Below are positions 1-10,671 of a DNA stretch of 64,000 nucleotides, piece by piece. The notes below the pieces were generated by a model that saw only the letters and a program-made list of their open reading frames with translations, was not told where the DNA came from and made no database searches. Position 1 is the stretch's first letter; each line of letters begins with the position of its first letter. Where the stretch lies: assembly GCF_900142935.1 (NCBI RefSeq), contig NZ_FSRS01000001.1, forward strand, positions 10,001 through 74,000, read 5' to 3'. The DNA is from Rhodovulum sp. ES.010. Lineage in GTDB: Bacteria; Pseudomonadota; Alphaproteobacteria; Rhodobacterales; Rhodobacteraceae. The position numbers were made by a program, and so were the translations under genes.

Positions 1-1858
<1,858 letters not shown>

Positions 1859-1934
1859 TGATCCAGTAAAAGCCAAGCTTTGCTGGTCGAAAGCGCACGG
1901 ACGTGTGCAGCTTGGACAGCGTTGGGTCTTCCTC

Positions 1935-2052
1935 GGTTTGGTGGTCATAGCGCGAGCAAAACACCCGGCTCCATTCCGAACCCGGTCGTTAAGTGCCGTA
2001 GCGCCGATGGTACTGCGTCTCAAGACGTGGGAGAGTAGGTCGCCGCCAAACC
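1935..2052 (+). rRNA. rrf: 5S ribosomal RNA
   Basis: The ends GGTTTGGTGGTC and CGCCGCCAAACC pair as helix I of 5S rRNA. The internal CCATTCCGAACCCGG and GGGAGAGTAGGTCG blocks are typical of bacterial 5S. It lies about 75 bases after 23S and 70 bases before the initiator tRNA, the usual rrn order in Rhodobacterales. Ends are set from the terminal helix. Confidence 0.93.
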
Positions 2053-2123
2053 TAGAAAGACCCAACCTTGTGACTCTCTTCGATGGCAACAGCGTGTGGC
2101 GCCGATACTCAGGCAAAAAATGG

Positions 2124-2211
<88 letters not shown>

Positions 2212-2229
2212 CAGAACAGATACTTAAGC

Positions 2230-2247
2230 GCCGCCCGAAAGGGCGGC
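2230..2247 (+). terminator. GC-rich hairpin after tRNA-fMet
   Basis: GCCGCCC-GAAA-GGGCGGC forms a perfect 7-bp stem with a GNRA tetraloop 29 bases after the tRNA. There is no T-run behind it, so it is at best an atypical terminator for the rrn operon. The same hairpin recurs at 49039-49056 beside the half attachment site, so it may belong to the element end and not to the host operon. Confidence 0.45.
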
Positions 2248-2266
2248 GGTCGCTTGCGTTCAGGTT

Positions 2267-2285
2267 GGTGCTACAATGGTGCTAC
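2267..2285 (+). promoter_or_regulatory. Paired GGTGCTAC repeats at element 1 left end
   Basis: GGTGCTAC occurs at 2267-2274 and 2278-2285, exactly 11 bases (one helical turn) apart. Three copies with the same period sit at the other end of the element beside the integrase, and two more at 49075-49093. Paired short repeats near both ends fit arm-type integrase or excisionase binding sites. This is inferred from position and spacing. Confidence 0.5.
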
Positions 2286-2355
2286 GCATGGGCGCGCGAA
2301 GACCGGCCGCGCACGCGAAGCCATAGCGCACTCGTGATGACCTGCCACTGATCTT

Positions 2356-3477
2356 TCATCCAGCCGCGACCGGAGCCCGGTTGGTGTTTACGCCAAATGG
2401 CGCGGGTTGAGCAATCGCCCGACGCGCGGAGCTCTCATCTCGCGCAGCGGGTCGGGCGATTGCGGTGGTCAGGGTCTGCGCGTAGTCAGCCGGGGTCTGA
2501 TAGCCCAAGGCCGAATGGGGGCGCTCGGTGTTGTAGTCGGCGACCCAGGCGGCGATCAGGTCGCGGGCATGGGCGAGGTTACGAAACAGCGTCTCGTTCA
2601 AGAACTCGTCCCGCATCCGGCCGTTGAAGCTCTCGACAAAGCCATTCTGCATCGGCTTGCCCGGCGCGATGTAGTGCCATTCGATCCGGTTCTCGGCGCA
2701 CCACTTCAGGATCGCGTTCGAGGTCAGTTCCGTCCCGTTGTCCGACACGATCATTCCCGGCTTGCCGCGACGTTCGATCAGCGCCGTCAGCTCCCGCGCG
2801 ACGCGCCGGCCGGAGATCGACGTGTCCGGGATCGCGGCGAGGCATTCGCGCGTGACGTCATCGACGATGTTCAGCACCCGGAACCGCCGCCCGCACGCGA
2901 ACTGGTCATGGACGAAATCCAGTGACCAACGGGCATTTGCGCGCGCCTCGACCAGGATCGGGGCGCGGGTGCCGATGGCCTTGCGCCGCGCGCGCCGCTT
3001 GCGGACGGTCAGCCCTTCCTCGCGGTAAAGCCGGTAGATACGGTTGATCCCCGAGGGCTCGCCCTCCCGCCGGAGCAGGACGAAGAGCCGCCGGTAGCCG
3101 AACCGCCGACGCTCGTTGGCAAGCTCCCGCAATCGGCCGCGCAGTTCCGTGTCGGGTGCGCGTTGCGACCGGTAGCGGATCGTCTTCCGATCCGCGCCGG
3201 CAATCTGGCACGCCCGTCGTTCCGACAGCCCGAACCGGGCCTTCAGATGCGCGACCGCCTCGCGCTTCACGACGGGCGTCACCACTTTTTTGAAACCAGC
3301 TCGCGCATCGCGGCCAGATCCAGCATCTGCTCCGCCAGCAGCTTCTTCAACTTGGCGTTCTCGTCCTCGAGCGCCTTCAGCCGTTTGGCCTCTGACACCG
3401 TCATGCCGCCGTATTTGGCTTTCCAGTTGTAGAACGTCCCCTCCGACATGCCGTGCTTGCGGCACAGATCGGCACAC
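2356..3477 (-). CDS. IS3-family transposase OrfB (rve, frameshift product)
   Basis: This frame encodes the catalytic part of the transposase. The HTH_21-like region ([21 protein letters not shown]) is followed by the DDE integrase core: D in LDFVHDQF, D in VSDNGTE and E in [16 protein letters not shown], then [12 protein letters not shown]. True OrfB coding starts near the A6G slip site around 3286-3292; the upstream part of the open frame overlaps orfA in a different frame and is not expected to be translated by itself. The catalytic residues look intact, so the element may be active. Confidence 0.9.
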   Translation of the reverse strand: MCRSVPQARHVGGDVLQLESQIRRHDGVRGQTAEGARGRERQVEEAAGGADAGSGRDARAGFKKVVTPVVKREAVAHLKARFGLSERRACQIAGADRKTIRYRSQRAPDTELRGRLRELANERRRFGYRRLFVLLRREGEPSGINRIYRLYREEGLTVRKRRARRKAIGTRAPILVEARANARWSLDFVHDQFACGRRFRVLNIVDDVTRECLAAIPDTSISGRRVARELTALIERRGKPGMIVSDNGTELTSNAILKWCAENRIEWHYIAPGKPMQNGFVESFNGRMRDEFLNETLFRNLAHARDLIAAWVADYNTERPHSALGYQTPADYAQTLTTAIARPAARDESSARRAIAQPAPFGVNTNRAPVAAG

Positions 3478-3545
3478 TTCGCCCCGGCCTCATGCTCGGC
3501 CAGGATGCCGATAATCTGCTCTTCGCTGTATCTCGTTCGCTTCAT
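3279..3545 (-). CDS. IS3-family transposase OrfA
   Basis: This 88-residue OrfA has an N-terminal helix-turn-helix (about residues 6-45, with [11 protein letters not shown] and [16 protein letters not shown]) that binds the IS ends. A leucine-zipper stretch follows ([22 protein letters not shown]). It stops just after an A AAA AAG heptamer in its own frame (VSKKW stop). In IS3 elements this heptamer drives -1 frameshifting to join OrfA to OrfB as the active OrfAB transposase. The start codon follows a GGAGG-type site at about 3554-3558. Confidence 0.93.
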   Translation of the reverse strand: MKRTRYSEEQIIGILAEHEAGAKCADLCRKHGMSEGTFYNWKAKYGGMTVSEAKRLKALEDENAKLKKLLAEQMLDLAAMRELVSKKW

Positions 3546-3608
3546 TGTCCGTCCCCTCCTTGGGTCGGACTCTAATCGCAGGTGGAGGAAAAATCCCGTG
3601 GCAGGTCA

Positions 3609-3960
3609 GTGACACCCATGGCTTGGCGCCAGGCTCCAGATCGACGCCCTGGACCGCCTAACCGCGATGCGCAGAACGCGACCGACGCAGAGCAGGAGCG
3701 CTGTAGACAAAGTGAGGGCACAAGCGGCCCAAACCGGCCGTTCGTTCTTCTAACCGATGTTGCGGTGCCGCTCCTCCGAACCGGGCAGTCGACACGCTTG
3801 CCGCATCAGCCTGCCGGTGAAGGTCTACCGCGCGGAATAAACTTTGCGGTGCGACAATAGTCCCAATACCGGCAATATCAGGCTTCCTCTCCCAGTGTTT
3901 TTCCTAGCGAAGCATGGGTTCGCAACGTAAGGTTGCGGCAGTTAGCTAGCAGGTCACAAG
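3609..3960 (+). other. Non-coding stretch upstream of the reverse transcriptase
   Basis: No convincing gene lies here. Just before the RT start there is a short hairpin, CGCAAC (3921-3926) and GTTGCG (3932-3937) with a five-base loop. Some defence RTs use a structured RNA encoded beside the gene, so this stretch is the place to look for one, but the sequence alone does not prove it. Confidence 0.35.
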
Positions 3961-5625
3961 ATGGACGAAGACGAGATTTTCGGTGTCGACGCGAACACCT
4001 TTGCGGAGTGCATGCTTGAGAGCGGATTTTACCCCGAAAACCTGCCTCCAGTATTCAAAATAACAAACTTTCATGAAGCCGCTATTCCTTATCTGAAATC
4101 AAAAGATTATCTTTCAAAAAAGCCCACAGAGCCAGCGATATTTAACGCGTCTAAGCGAGGGGGCTCTCGGCGGGTATTCGAGCTTCCTAACCCGATCTTC
4201 ATGATTGACGCCGCTATTTTCTTCTCCGAGTACCGTTCAGAGATATTCGAGCATTTCAAGAGAACAGATGATTCGTTGTCTGTTCCGAGGTTTCATGATT
4301 GCGGGCGCCCTGCAAGGATTACAAGTCATTCCGATTTTCACAGGATCAGAAGGCAGAAGCTTGCTACTTCCAGATATATCGTCCGTACAGACGTTTCGAG
4401 ATACTTTCATTCGATCTATACTCATTCGATCCCATGGGCACTGCATGGTAAGGCGGATGCCAAGAAGGATCGAAAACCGGATTCCGCCGAAGTATTCGGA
4501 AATCGGCTAGATCACATTGTCCGCCAATCTCAGGACGGTCAAACGGTTGGCATCCCAGTAGGGCCAGATTTTTCGAGATACACTTCGGAGATCATTGGGA
4601 AGGCGATCGATGCAAAATTCAGAGAATTTCATGGAGACCAATGCACCATCATTCGGCACGTAGACGATATCTTTATTGGAGCGGACGATCATGATGAAGC
4701 TAACCAGCTCTTAACCGGAATCCGCGATTCCATTCGGCAATTCCAATTGGATGTTAACGACAGCAAGACGACCGTTGTCCCGACAAATCTGGATTTGGAG
4801 CCATTTTGGCCGGTCCGAATTAGGCGAGAAATTGAGGGATTCAGTGGCCAGAATCCAAAAGCATCAGGAAGCAGCACGGGGCATGATTTCGTTTACTTCT
4901 TGGACGAGATTGTTCGGATTGCCAACGAAGAGAACGATGATGGTGTCGTAAAATACTCATTGCGGAAGATGGATGACTTAAAGCTTTGGGAGGACTACTG
5001 GCAACTTGTTGAGCCGTTCCTCGTGCGAGCTGCAATCAACTTTCCGCATTGCTGGGACTACATTGCCAGGATTGTTAGTTGGCGGGCTCGCACGCACGGA
5101 ATAGACCGAGAACTGTGGGCAAGAGTGGCGTCCAAGTCACTCTCCACGCAGTCCAAAGCTGGGCAAGATTCCGAAGTATGCTGGGCGCTATGGCTAGCGA
5201 AAGAGGTGAAACTTCCAATTGAACTAAACATTCATGAGTTTGTTTTAGATCGCTGCGGTGCGCTTGCTGCGACACTTGCGCTCGATGTCTATCAGTCTAA
5301 TCCTCAGAAGTTCAAATACCCGCAGGCAAAACTGCTTGAACGGATAGGAGACCGGCCGATGGTTGGTGATAACTGGTTGCTTGCGTACGAGGCCGATAGG
5401 CTATTTGGCTTCAAACTTAAAACCAAGAACCTGAATGGACCGGCGTTCTTTGGAGAGCTTTACGATAATGACACTGAGTTCTATGACCCTGGCGCTATTC
5501 CAGCAGCTTTTGCGGATATCGAAGACCCCAGCGAGGTGGAATCCGCTCTCGAAGATGTAAAGTCTTACTATGATGACGACTACGACGACGAGCACTTCGA
5601 AGTGGAGCACGATACAGATTACTAG
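3961..5625 (+). CDS. Defence-type reverse transcriptase (UG/Abi-like)
   Basis: This 554-residue protein has an RT palm at about residues 130-280. Motif A is RTDVSRYFHSIYTHSIPWA with Asp144, the motif B region is GIPVGPDFSRYTSE (198-210), and motif C is HVDD with Asp235-Asp236. The HSIYTHSIPWALHGK block and the HVDD box are typical of the unknown-group and abortive-infection RTs (AbiA, AbiK, DRT kinds) and unlike group II intron or classic retron RTs. The C-terminal half (about 290-500) is helical with no recognised enzyme domain, and it ends in a very acidic tail (YYDDDYDDEHFEVEHD). GC content is clearly lower than in the neighbouring primase, suggesting separate acquisition. It is the only plus-strand gene in element 1 outside the IS and is probably its antiviral cargo. 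Which DRT subtype it belongs to cannot be decided here. Confidence 0.85.
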   Translation: MDEDEIFGVDANTFAECMLESGFYPENLPPVFKITNFHEAAIPYLKSKDYLSKKPTEPAIFNASKRGGSRRVFELPNPIFMIDAAIFFSEYRSEIFEHFKRTDDSLSVPRFHDCGRPARITSHSDFHRIRRQKLATSRYIVRTDVSRYFHSIYTHSIPWALHGKADAKKDRKPDSAEVFGNRLDHIVRQSQDGQTVGIPVGPDFSRYTSEIIGKAIDAKFREFHGDQCTIIRHVDDIFIGADDHDEANQLLTGIRDSIRQFQLDVNDSKTTVVPTNLDLEPFWPVRIRREIEGFSGQNPKASGSSTGHDFVYFLDEIVRIANEENDDGVVKYSLRKMDDLKLWEDYWQLVEPFLVRAAINFPHCWDYIARIVSWRARTHGIDRELWARVASKSLSTQSKAGQDSEVCWALWLAKEVKLPIELNIHEFVLDRCGALAATLALDVYQSNPQKFKYPQAKLLERIGDRPMVGDNWLLAYEADRLFGFKLKTKNLNGPAFFGELYDNDTEFYDPGAIPAAFADIEDPSEVESALEDVKSYYDDDYDDEHFEVEHDTDY

Positions 5626-5859
5626 TGAGCCGTTGAAAAGTGACAAGAACGATTCCGTCGGCCGCGATACAATCATAGTCGCGCACGCGAATTAACGTCA
5701 GTTTTCACGGTTCCCATTGATTCACCATGCATATGCAGAGAAAGTCCGGAATCCGCCCTTCCTTCGGCGGTGAAGGCTCGTGCTACGCCTCACTGGTCTC
5801 AGCGCGAGGGGCTTGGGTCTGCACGCGAAGCCTCATCTTTCTGCATTCACCTTTCTGCC

Positions 5860-5935
5860 GTCCGCCCTGTCCGCCGCTGTCCGCCTGCGAAGCCCTGTTG
5901 AATATGGTGGCGGACGGCAGGCGGACAGGGCGGAC
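5860..5935. repeat. Iteron-like inverted GTCCGCC array
   Basis: GTCCGCC occurs three times (5860, 5869, 5879) and its complement GGCGGAC three times (5909, 5920, 5929). Bases 5860-5875 and 5920-5935 form a perfect 16-base inverted repeat around a 44-base centre. It lies directly after the primase-helicase stop codon, between convergent genes. It could be a replication origin bound by the primase-helicase or a strong bidirectional terminator. The repeated-heptamer structure favours an origin. Confidence 0.5.
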
Positions 5936-5940
5936 AGCGA

Positions 5941-8001
5941 TCACGCCTGGTTCATGATGATGACGCGCCGCCGGTCCTTGCCTTCCCGGTCGTGGGTGAT
6001 CCGGATGCCGCGGCGGCGCAGAAGCGGTGCGATGCGGCGAAGCTCGGCGCCGAAGGCGGCGGGCTTGCGCGGGAAGGCGTCGGCTGCGTCGGTCAGGGCA
6101 GGGTAGCAGCGCCGCAGGTGGGCGATCCAGTCTGTTGCCGTGCCCCGCCAGGGGCCGTGATCGGCCAGGAGCGCCAGGATCGCGCTGGCCAGGGCGTTGC
6201 CGTCGAGCGCGGTTTCTTCCAGCGCGCGGCGGTTGGCCTGGTAGGCCTCCAGGAATGCGCCGGGCGGCCAGCGAAGGGCCGGTTCCGCGGCCGTGACCCA
6301 GCGGGCGAAGTCGGCCATCCTGGGCCGCTCTGCGAGCGTCACCGCGTCGAGCTTGTCGAGCGCGCAGGCGGCGGCATCCAGCAGCGCTGCCAGGATGCGG
6401 GGTTGGGCTTCTGCAAAGCGCTCCCAGAACTCCTGTTCGAAGACGCGGCCGGTTTCCGAGATCGTGGGCAGCGTGAGGGCAATCGCCCGGTCGGCCAGGT
6501 CCGCGCGTTCCGCCAGGTCGGGAATGCCGTTCAGGATGCAGGGCCGGGTGGCGTCAAACAGCACCTCGTCCGCGTCGCTGTGCAGCTTGCGCGTAGCAAA
6601 GCCGCCCCCAGTGGCCAGGCGGCACAGCGCATCGGCCATGCTCGGCTTGATCCGCGAGAGGTTGTCGAAAACCAGGACATGCGCGCCCTGGGCCGCGATC
6701 ACCAGGTCGCGTTCGTCGCCGGGAAAGCTCCGGGTTTCCAGCTCGGACGGATCGACCAAGGCCCGCAGAACCTTCGATGTGGTGCTCTTGGCGCTGCCCT
6801 GTTCGCCGGTCAGGATCAGCAGCGGGTAGGGGCCGCTCGGCCGCAGGCAGCCCAGGAGCCAGCCCACCATGAGCCGGAAGTCTTGATCCGATCCGACATT
6901 CACGAAGGCCCGCAGGGCGTCCAGATCGCCGCTCCCGGCGATGGGAACGGGCAGCGCGGCCATGCTGGGCGCGCGCTTGAAACGCGGTTCCTTCGCTTGG
7001 CGCACGCGCCAGCCGCTGGCCGTGATTTCGACGGCCGACCAGTCGGCCGCGCCCAGGTCCAGCACCAGGGCGTCGCCCTGGCGGCCGATCCGCGTGAAGG
7101 CCTCGCGCCGCTCGCCTTCGAACAGCGCTTGGCCGATCATCTGGCGCACCTGGTCGTCGAGCTTCGATGCGCTCGGGGTCTTGCCGCTCGCCTGGTACTC
7201 GGCATGGGCCAGCAGCCGCTTGAAGGTGCTGCCATCGAGCGCGAAGGTTTCCCAATGGCCGCCGCGCCGGATCGAGATGAACGGCTCGCCGCGGGGCGTG
7301 TGCCAAAGTTCCATGCCATCGAAGAGCGGCGCGGGCGCGTCGTCGTCTGGCGCCGGTTCGCGGGTGCCGTCGAGAGGACGCGCCAGGGCCAGGAGCGTGT
7401 TGATCTGCCTGACGCCCCAGCCCGCGGCCACAGCATCGGCCGCGTCCCAGCCCTTGGGATAGGCGACGTTCGGCCCGCCATCGTTCGCCGCGATGGGCGC
7501 GCCGCCGGTGATGTTCCGCAGGACCAGGTCCGCCACGGGAACGATCCGGGGCAGGGTGCCGAACTCCCTATGTAAGGTAACGGCCAGGCCCTCGGCGTAT
7601 TTCCGGCCCGGCGCGTCCTTGTCGGGCCAGAGGATGACCGCGCGCCCCTTCAGCGGCGCCAGGTCCGCCTTGCCCGCGCCGTTCGCGCCGCCGAACGTGG
7701 TGGTGCTGACGTAACCCAGCGCGGCCAGCGCATCGGCGCATTTCTCGCCCTCGGTCACGATCACCGGCCGGTTCGTATTGGCAGCGGCCGTCACCTCCGG
7801 CAGGCGGTAGAGCGGCCGCCGCTCCGGCGCCTTCCACTCCTGCCGCACCGGGTCGTAAGGCAGAAAGAACTTGCTGCCGTCCGGCCGGTCGAAGCGGTTG
7901 GCCACCAGGATCGCGGCGCCGCTGGCATCGTGATAGACATACTGCGCGTCCGGCTGGCCCGCCTTGGGATGGCGCAGTGCGTGAAGTTCGGTCGCCGTCA
8001 T
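5941..8001 (-). CDS. TOPRIM primase fused to SF3-like helicase
   Basis: This is a protein of about 686 residues. An N-terminal TOPRIM domain has VIVTEGEKCADALAALG and the acidic VILWPDKDAPGRKYAEG motif. Further on is a AAA+/superfamily 3 helicase domain with Walker A GEQGSAKST, Walker B HVLVFDNLS, and a C-terminal LADRAIALTLPTI stretch seen in phage and satellite replication helicases. The start at 8001 is chosen because its ATG overlaps the stop of the upstream CHC2 gene (ATGA); the open frame upstream of it is out of phase with that gene. The pair would be the element's replication initiator and primer synthase. It is probably co-transcribed with the AlpA-like gene upstream. Confidence 0.87.
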   Translation of the reverse strand: MTATELHALRHPKAGQPDAQYVYHDASGAAILVANRFDRPDGSKFFLPYDPVRQEWKAPERRPLYRLPEVTAAANTNRPVIVTEGEKCADALAALGYVSTTTFGGANGAGKADLAPLKGRAVILWPDKDAPGRKYAEGLAVTLHREFGTLPRIVPVADLVLRNITGGAPIAANDGGPNVAYPKGWDAADAVAAGWGVRQINTLLALARPLDGTREPAPDDDAPAPLFDGMELWHTPRGEPFISIRRGGHWETFALDGSTFKRLLAHAEYQASGKTPSASKLDDQVRQMIGQALFEGERREAFTRIGRQGDALVLDLGAADWSAVEITASGWRVRQAKEPRFKRAPSMAALPVPIAGSGDLDALRAFVNVGSDQDFRLMVGWLLGCLRPSGPYPLLILTGEQGSAKSTTSKVLRALVDPSELETRSFPGDERDLVIAAQGAHVLVFDNLSRIKPSMADALCRLATGGGFATRKLHSDADEVLFDATRPCILNGIPDLAERADLADRAIALTLPTISETGRVFEQEFWERFAEAQPRILAALLDAAACALDKLDAVTLAERPRMADFARWVTAAEPALRWPPGAFLEAYQANRRALEETALDGNALASAILALLADHGPWRGTATDWIAHLRRCYPALTDAADAFPRKPAAFGAELRRIAPLLRRRGIRITHDREGKDRRRVIIMNQA

Positions 8002-8310
8002 TTCATCCCCCATGCCTCGGTGAGTTCGCGGGCGGCCTGTCCCTGGCTGAGGCCGTTCAGGTAGGCGTAGAGGCTGACGGGATCGCCGCCGCTGTCGCCG
8101 GTCGCGAAGTCGGCCCAGCGGCCGGTGGCCAGGTTGATCTTGAACGATCCGGGGCGGCGGTCGGCGCGCGTCGGATTGCGCGCCACCCATTCCTGGCCGA
8201 CGCGGCGGCCATCGGGCAGCCAGGCGGCCAGGAGCCGGGGCAGGTTCGCAAGGCACGCCGCGTTGACGGCCACGAAATAGATATGGCGGGCGGGCAGGGT
8301 GTCAGTTGTC
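7998..8310 (-). CDS. CHC2-type primase zinc-finger-like small protein
   Basis: From MTTDTLPARH this is about 103 residues. RRPGSFKINLATGRWADFATGDSGGDPVSLYAYLNGLSQGQAARELTEAWGM matches the DnaG/CHC2-type N-terminal region that precedes TOPRIM primases, including the GRWADFATGDSGGD motif. The zinc-ligand cysteines and histidines of classical CHC2 fingers are mostly absent. It ends in an ATGA overlap with the TOPRIM-helicase, so one primase is split over two translationally coupled genes. The start is internal to a longer open frame and was chosen to limit overlap with the AlpA-like gene. Confidence 0.75.
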
Positions 8311-8508
8311 ATTGGCCGCAACCTCCTGCAGCCGGGCCACTTCGAAGGCCTCCACATCGGCCAGGCGATAGCGCACCAGGCGGCCGACTTTCACATAAGG
8401 CAGCGGGTAGCGCTTGGTGCAGCGCCAGGTGCTGAGCGTGGTCGTGGACACGCCCAGCCGGTCGGCCACGTCCTGGGGCGTGAGAAGGGTTTTCGGTGTC
8501 AGGCTCAT
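8302..8508 (-). CDS. AlpA/excisionase-like helix-turn-helix protein
   Basis: A 68-residue MerR-like winged HTH: LTPQDVADRLGVSTTTLSTWRCTKRYPLPYVKVGRLVRYRLADVEAFE. This is the typical HTH_17 pattern of AlpA-type regulators and recombination directionality factors in P4-like satellites. It overlaps the start of the CHC2 gene and would control replication genes and excision. An upstream in-frame TTG at 8526 is an alternative start. Confidence 0.85.
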   Translation of the reverse strand: MSLTPKTLLTPQDVADRLGVSTTTLSTWRCTKRYPLPYVKVGRLVRYRLADVEAFEVARLQEVAANDN

Positions 8509-8616
8509 TTCGTGTTTCCTCGTCAATTGTTAGCGACAAGGAAAGGCTGCCAGCATCGCGGGCCGCGCTCCATCAAACCTGATCGGAGATTCCGGGGCGG
8601 AAACCGCGCCCCGGAT

Positions 8617-9450
8617 TTACGATGACGGCCCTCTTGCGTCGCTGGCTCTGACCTTCCGCACCGCGTTCACGATGGCGGACCGCCTGACGGCCGGATCAAG
8701 GCGCTGCATCACCGCGTCCACGGCATCGACCAGGCGAGAAACGGTGCGGCCCGTTTCGGGATAGTACATGCCTTCGGTGAAGGGATGCCCCGAGAGCGCC
8801 AGCCATGTCGGCCGGAAGCTGACAAGGAAAGCCAGAAGCGCATGGTCTTTCGGGAGCTTTCGCGCCTTCGACCGTTCCCGCCAACGCTGCATGCCCGCTT
8901 CGAGTTCGTCCTCTGAATCCAGCCGGAGCGGGGCCTCGCCTTCCATATCAGGTTCCAGCAGCATCGGCTTCGGCTTCCGGTTGATCGTGTTTTCAACGCA
9001 GATTTGCAGGTCCACCAGGACTTCGCGGAAACTCGCGAAGATATTTCGGCGTGTGCCCAACATGTCCGCGAGCGTGACGCCGTTTCGTACCTCGTGAAGA
9101 TGCGGGTTGCGCCTCACGGCCTTCTCTACGCGCGCTTCCAGTCCCGGGTAATCCTGCAGATGCAGGAGGGCATCGTAGAGCCGTTGCGCGGCTTCCGTGA
9201 CGCGATCCAGCGCCTCGTTGTCTTCTTTTTCGCTGCGCTGTGTCGCCCGTTCCAGGGCGGCAGTCACATAGGCATCGCTCGCGACGACCAGCCCTTGCCG
9301 CAACGAGGCCTGCGTTTCCAGGTCGTCGCTCATGTCGCCATGCGCCATGACCTCGCTCAGCAACTCATCGCTGATCAGTTCCTGGTACTGAGGCTCCGAT
9401 TCCTCGTCCATGTTGATCGCGAGGCGCGGATACAGGGCTTCAATGGTCAA
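8617..9450 (-). CDS. Conserved unknown protein next to integrase 1
   Basis: This is about 277 residues, acidic and mostly helical, with no recognised domain. A TTG start at 9450 preceded by GAGGG is preferred; it overlaps the integrase stop, suggesting coupled translation. An ATG at 9483 with no good ribosome site is the alternative. The C-terminal segment WLALSGHPFTEGMYYPETGRTVSRL resembles WCSVTDQPFTRDVTDDGQAI in the gene holding the same place in element 2 (15582-16301). The two are probably distant members of one family tied to these elements. No function is assigned. Confidence 0.7.
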   Translation of the reverse strand: MTIEALYPRLAINMDEESEPQYQELISDELLSEVMAHGDMSDDLETQASLRQGLVVASDAYVTAALERATQRSEKEDNEALDRVTEAAQRLYDALLHLQDYPGLEARVEKAVRRNPHLHEVRNGVTLADMLGTRRNIFASFREVLVDLQICVENTINRKPKPMLLEPDMEGEAPLRLDSEDELEAGMQRWRERSKARKLPKDHALLAFLVSFRPTWLALSGHPFTEGMYYPETGRTVSRLVDAVDAVMQRLDPAVRRSAIVNAVRKVRASDARGPSS

Positions 9451-10624
9451 GGTCGTCCCTCGTTTCCTGCGTGGGACGCGCATAGGCGAACATCGCGTCG
9501 GTCGCCTTGTTCACGGAGTCGCGCACCGGGTCCAGGTTCAGCCGGGCATAGATCGCGGTCGATTGCTGGCTGCGATGGCCCAGGGACTTGCCGATGATGT
9601 AGCCATTGGCGCCGGTCGCGGCCTGGTAGCTGCCCAGGGTGCGGCGCAGATCGTGAATGCGTAGGTCCGCAATCCCGGCTTCCTTCAGGATGCGCGCCCA
9701 GGCCTTCTTGGGGTCGGCCAGGTGGCCCGATGCACCGCCGCCCGGAAACACCCACGGGCCGTCAGCGGCGAGCTTGCGTGCCTTCAGGATGTCCAGCGCC
9801 TGGCCGGGCAGGTGGACGATCTGCGCGTCGCCGTTCTTCGTCTCGCCGATCCGCCAGGTCGCCGTGCTGAAGTTGATATCCTGCCAGCGCATCGCGAGCG
9901 TGTTGGACTTCCGCGCGCCGGTCAGCAGGGAAATCAGGAAGAAATCGCGCGCCGCCTCGTTCGGTTCGTTCGCCAGGGCTTCGAAGAAGCGCGGCAACTC
10001 GTCGGGCTGCAGGAAGCGGTCGCGGCTCTGTTCCTTGAACTTCTTGATGCCCGCGGCCGGGTTCGTGCCGTCCCAGCCCCAATCAATCGCCTTGTTGAAG
10101 ATCGACCGGACCCGCTCAAGCAGGCGGTTGGCCTGGTAAATGCCGTTTTCCTTCCCGACGCGGGCGTGCAAACGCTCCACATCGGATTTTGTAATCTTCG
10201 ATATCTTGCGTTTGGACCAGTGGGAAAGGAACTTCGTAACTTCACGCTCATCGTATTTCCAAGAGCGTTTGTGAACTTTCGAGTATTTTTCCAAATATTC
10301 TTCGAAGAGCGCGCCGAACGTCATCTCGTCGCGGATGGCGCGCCGTTCCTTCTGCGGGTTCTTGCCGCTCGCAATCTCGCCCTTGGCCTTCTGCGCGAGC
10401 TTCCGGGCGTTCTCGATGCTGATATCGGGGAAGCGCCCTAGGAGAAGCCGCTCGGGCCGCCCCTCCACGCGCTTGTAAAGATAAAAGCTCTTGCTGCCGC
10501 CAGGCGAGACGGCCAGGACCAGGCCCTGTTCCCGCTCGTCATAGTAGTAATCCCGGCTGCCCTTGGCGGCGGGCGGCGCCTTCGACAAGGCGGCCTTGGT
10601 GAAGTTCAGGCGGTGGCTGGCCAT
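9440..10624 (-). CDS. Tyrosine integrase 1 (P4/DUF4102 type)
   Basis: A 394-residue phage integrase. The N-terminal arm-binding DUF4102-like domain (GLVLAVSPGGSKSFYLYKR...LLLGRFPDISIENARKLA) is followed by a core-binding SAM-like domain and the catalytic domain. Catalytic Arg is in TGARKSNTL, His-x-x-Arg in IHDLRRTLGS, the second His in LGHRSQQST and the nucleophile Tyr in AIYARLNLDP. It lies at the right end of element 1, 169 bases from the att site, and should catalyse integration at the tRNA-fMet 3' end. The gene reads away from the att site. Confidence 0.95.
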   Translation of the reverse strand: MASHRLNFTKAALSKAPPAAKGSRDYYYDEREQGLVLAVSPGGSKSFYLYKRVEGRPERLLLGRFPDISIENARKLAQKAKGEIASGKNPQKERRAIRDEMTFGALFEEYLEKYSKVHKRSWKYDEREVTKFLSHWSKRKISKITKSDVERLHARVGKENGIYQANRLLERVRSIFNKAIDWGWDGTNPAAGIKKFKEQSRDRFLQPDELPRFFEALANEPNEAARDFFLISLLTGARKSNTLAMRWQDINFSTATWRIGETKNGDAQIVHLPGQALDILKARKLAADGPWVFPGGGASGHLADPKKAWARILKEAGIADLRIHDLRRTLGSYQAATGANGYIIGKSLGHRSQQSTAIYARLNLDPVRDSVNKATDAMFAYARPTQETRDDLDH

Positions 10625-10641
10625 GCTGCCTCCCGTGATCC

Positions 10642-10671
10642 AGTGCTACAGCGGTGCTACGCTGGTGCTAC
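10642..10671 (-). promoter_or_regulatory. Three GTGCTAC repeats upstream of integrase 1
   Basis: AGTGCTAC (10642), GGTGCTAC (10653) and GGTGCTAC (10664) recur every 11 bases just upstream of the integrase start and inside the right end of the element. The same octamer pair is at the left end (2267-2285). They fit arm sites; because they sit in the integrase promoter region they may also provide autoregulation. Confidence 0.5.

Larger units (their letters stand above)
2338..3608 (-). mobile_element. IS3-family insertion sequence, copy 1
   Basis: The IS is 1271 bases long. Its imperfect terminal inverted repeats start TGACCTGCCAC at both ends, and it is flanked by a 4-base direct repeat GTGA (2334-2337 and 3609-3612), so this copy transposed in simply. 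It carries overlapping orfA and orfB read from the minus strand. Size, ends and the 4-base duplication match the IS407-type group of IS3. A second copy of identical length lies at 49094-50364. Confidence 0.93.

Noticed and set aside
3609..3960. A retron msr-msd region
   Set aside because: The RT motifs are not of retron type and no msr/msd-like inverted repeats were found; only one small hairpin is visible.
5992..7575. Long plus-strand frame of 527 codons opposite the primase-helicase
   Set aside because: It is a shadow of the TOPRIM-helicase, which has clear motifs on the minus strand.
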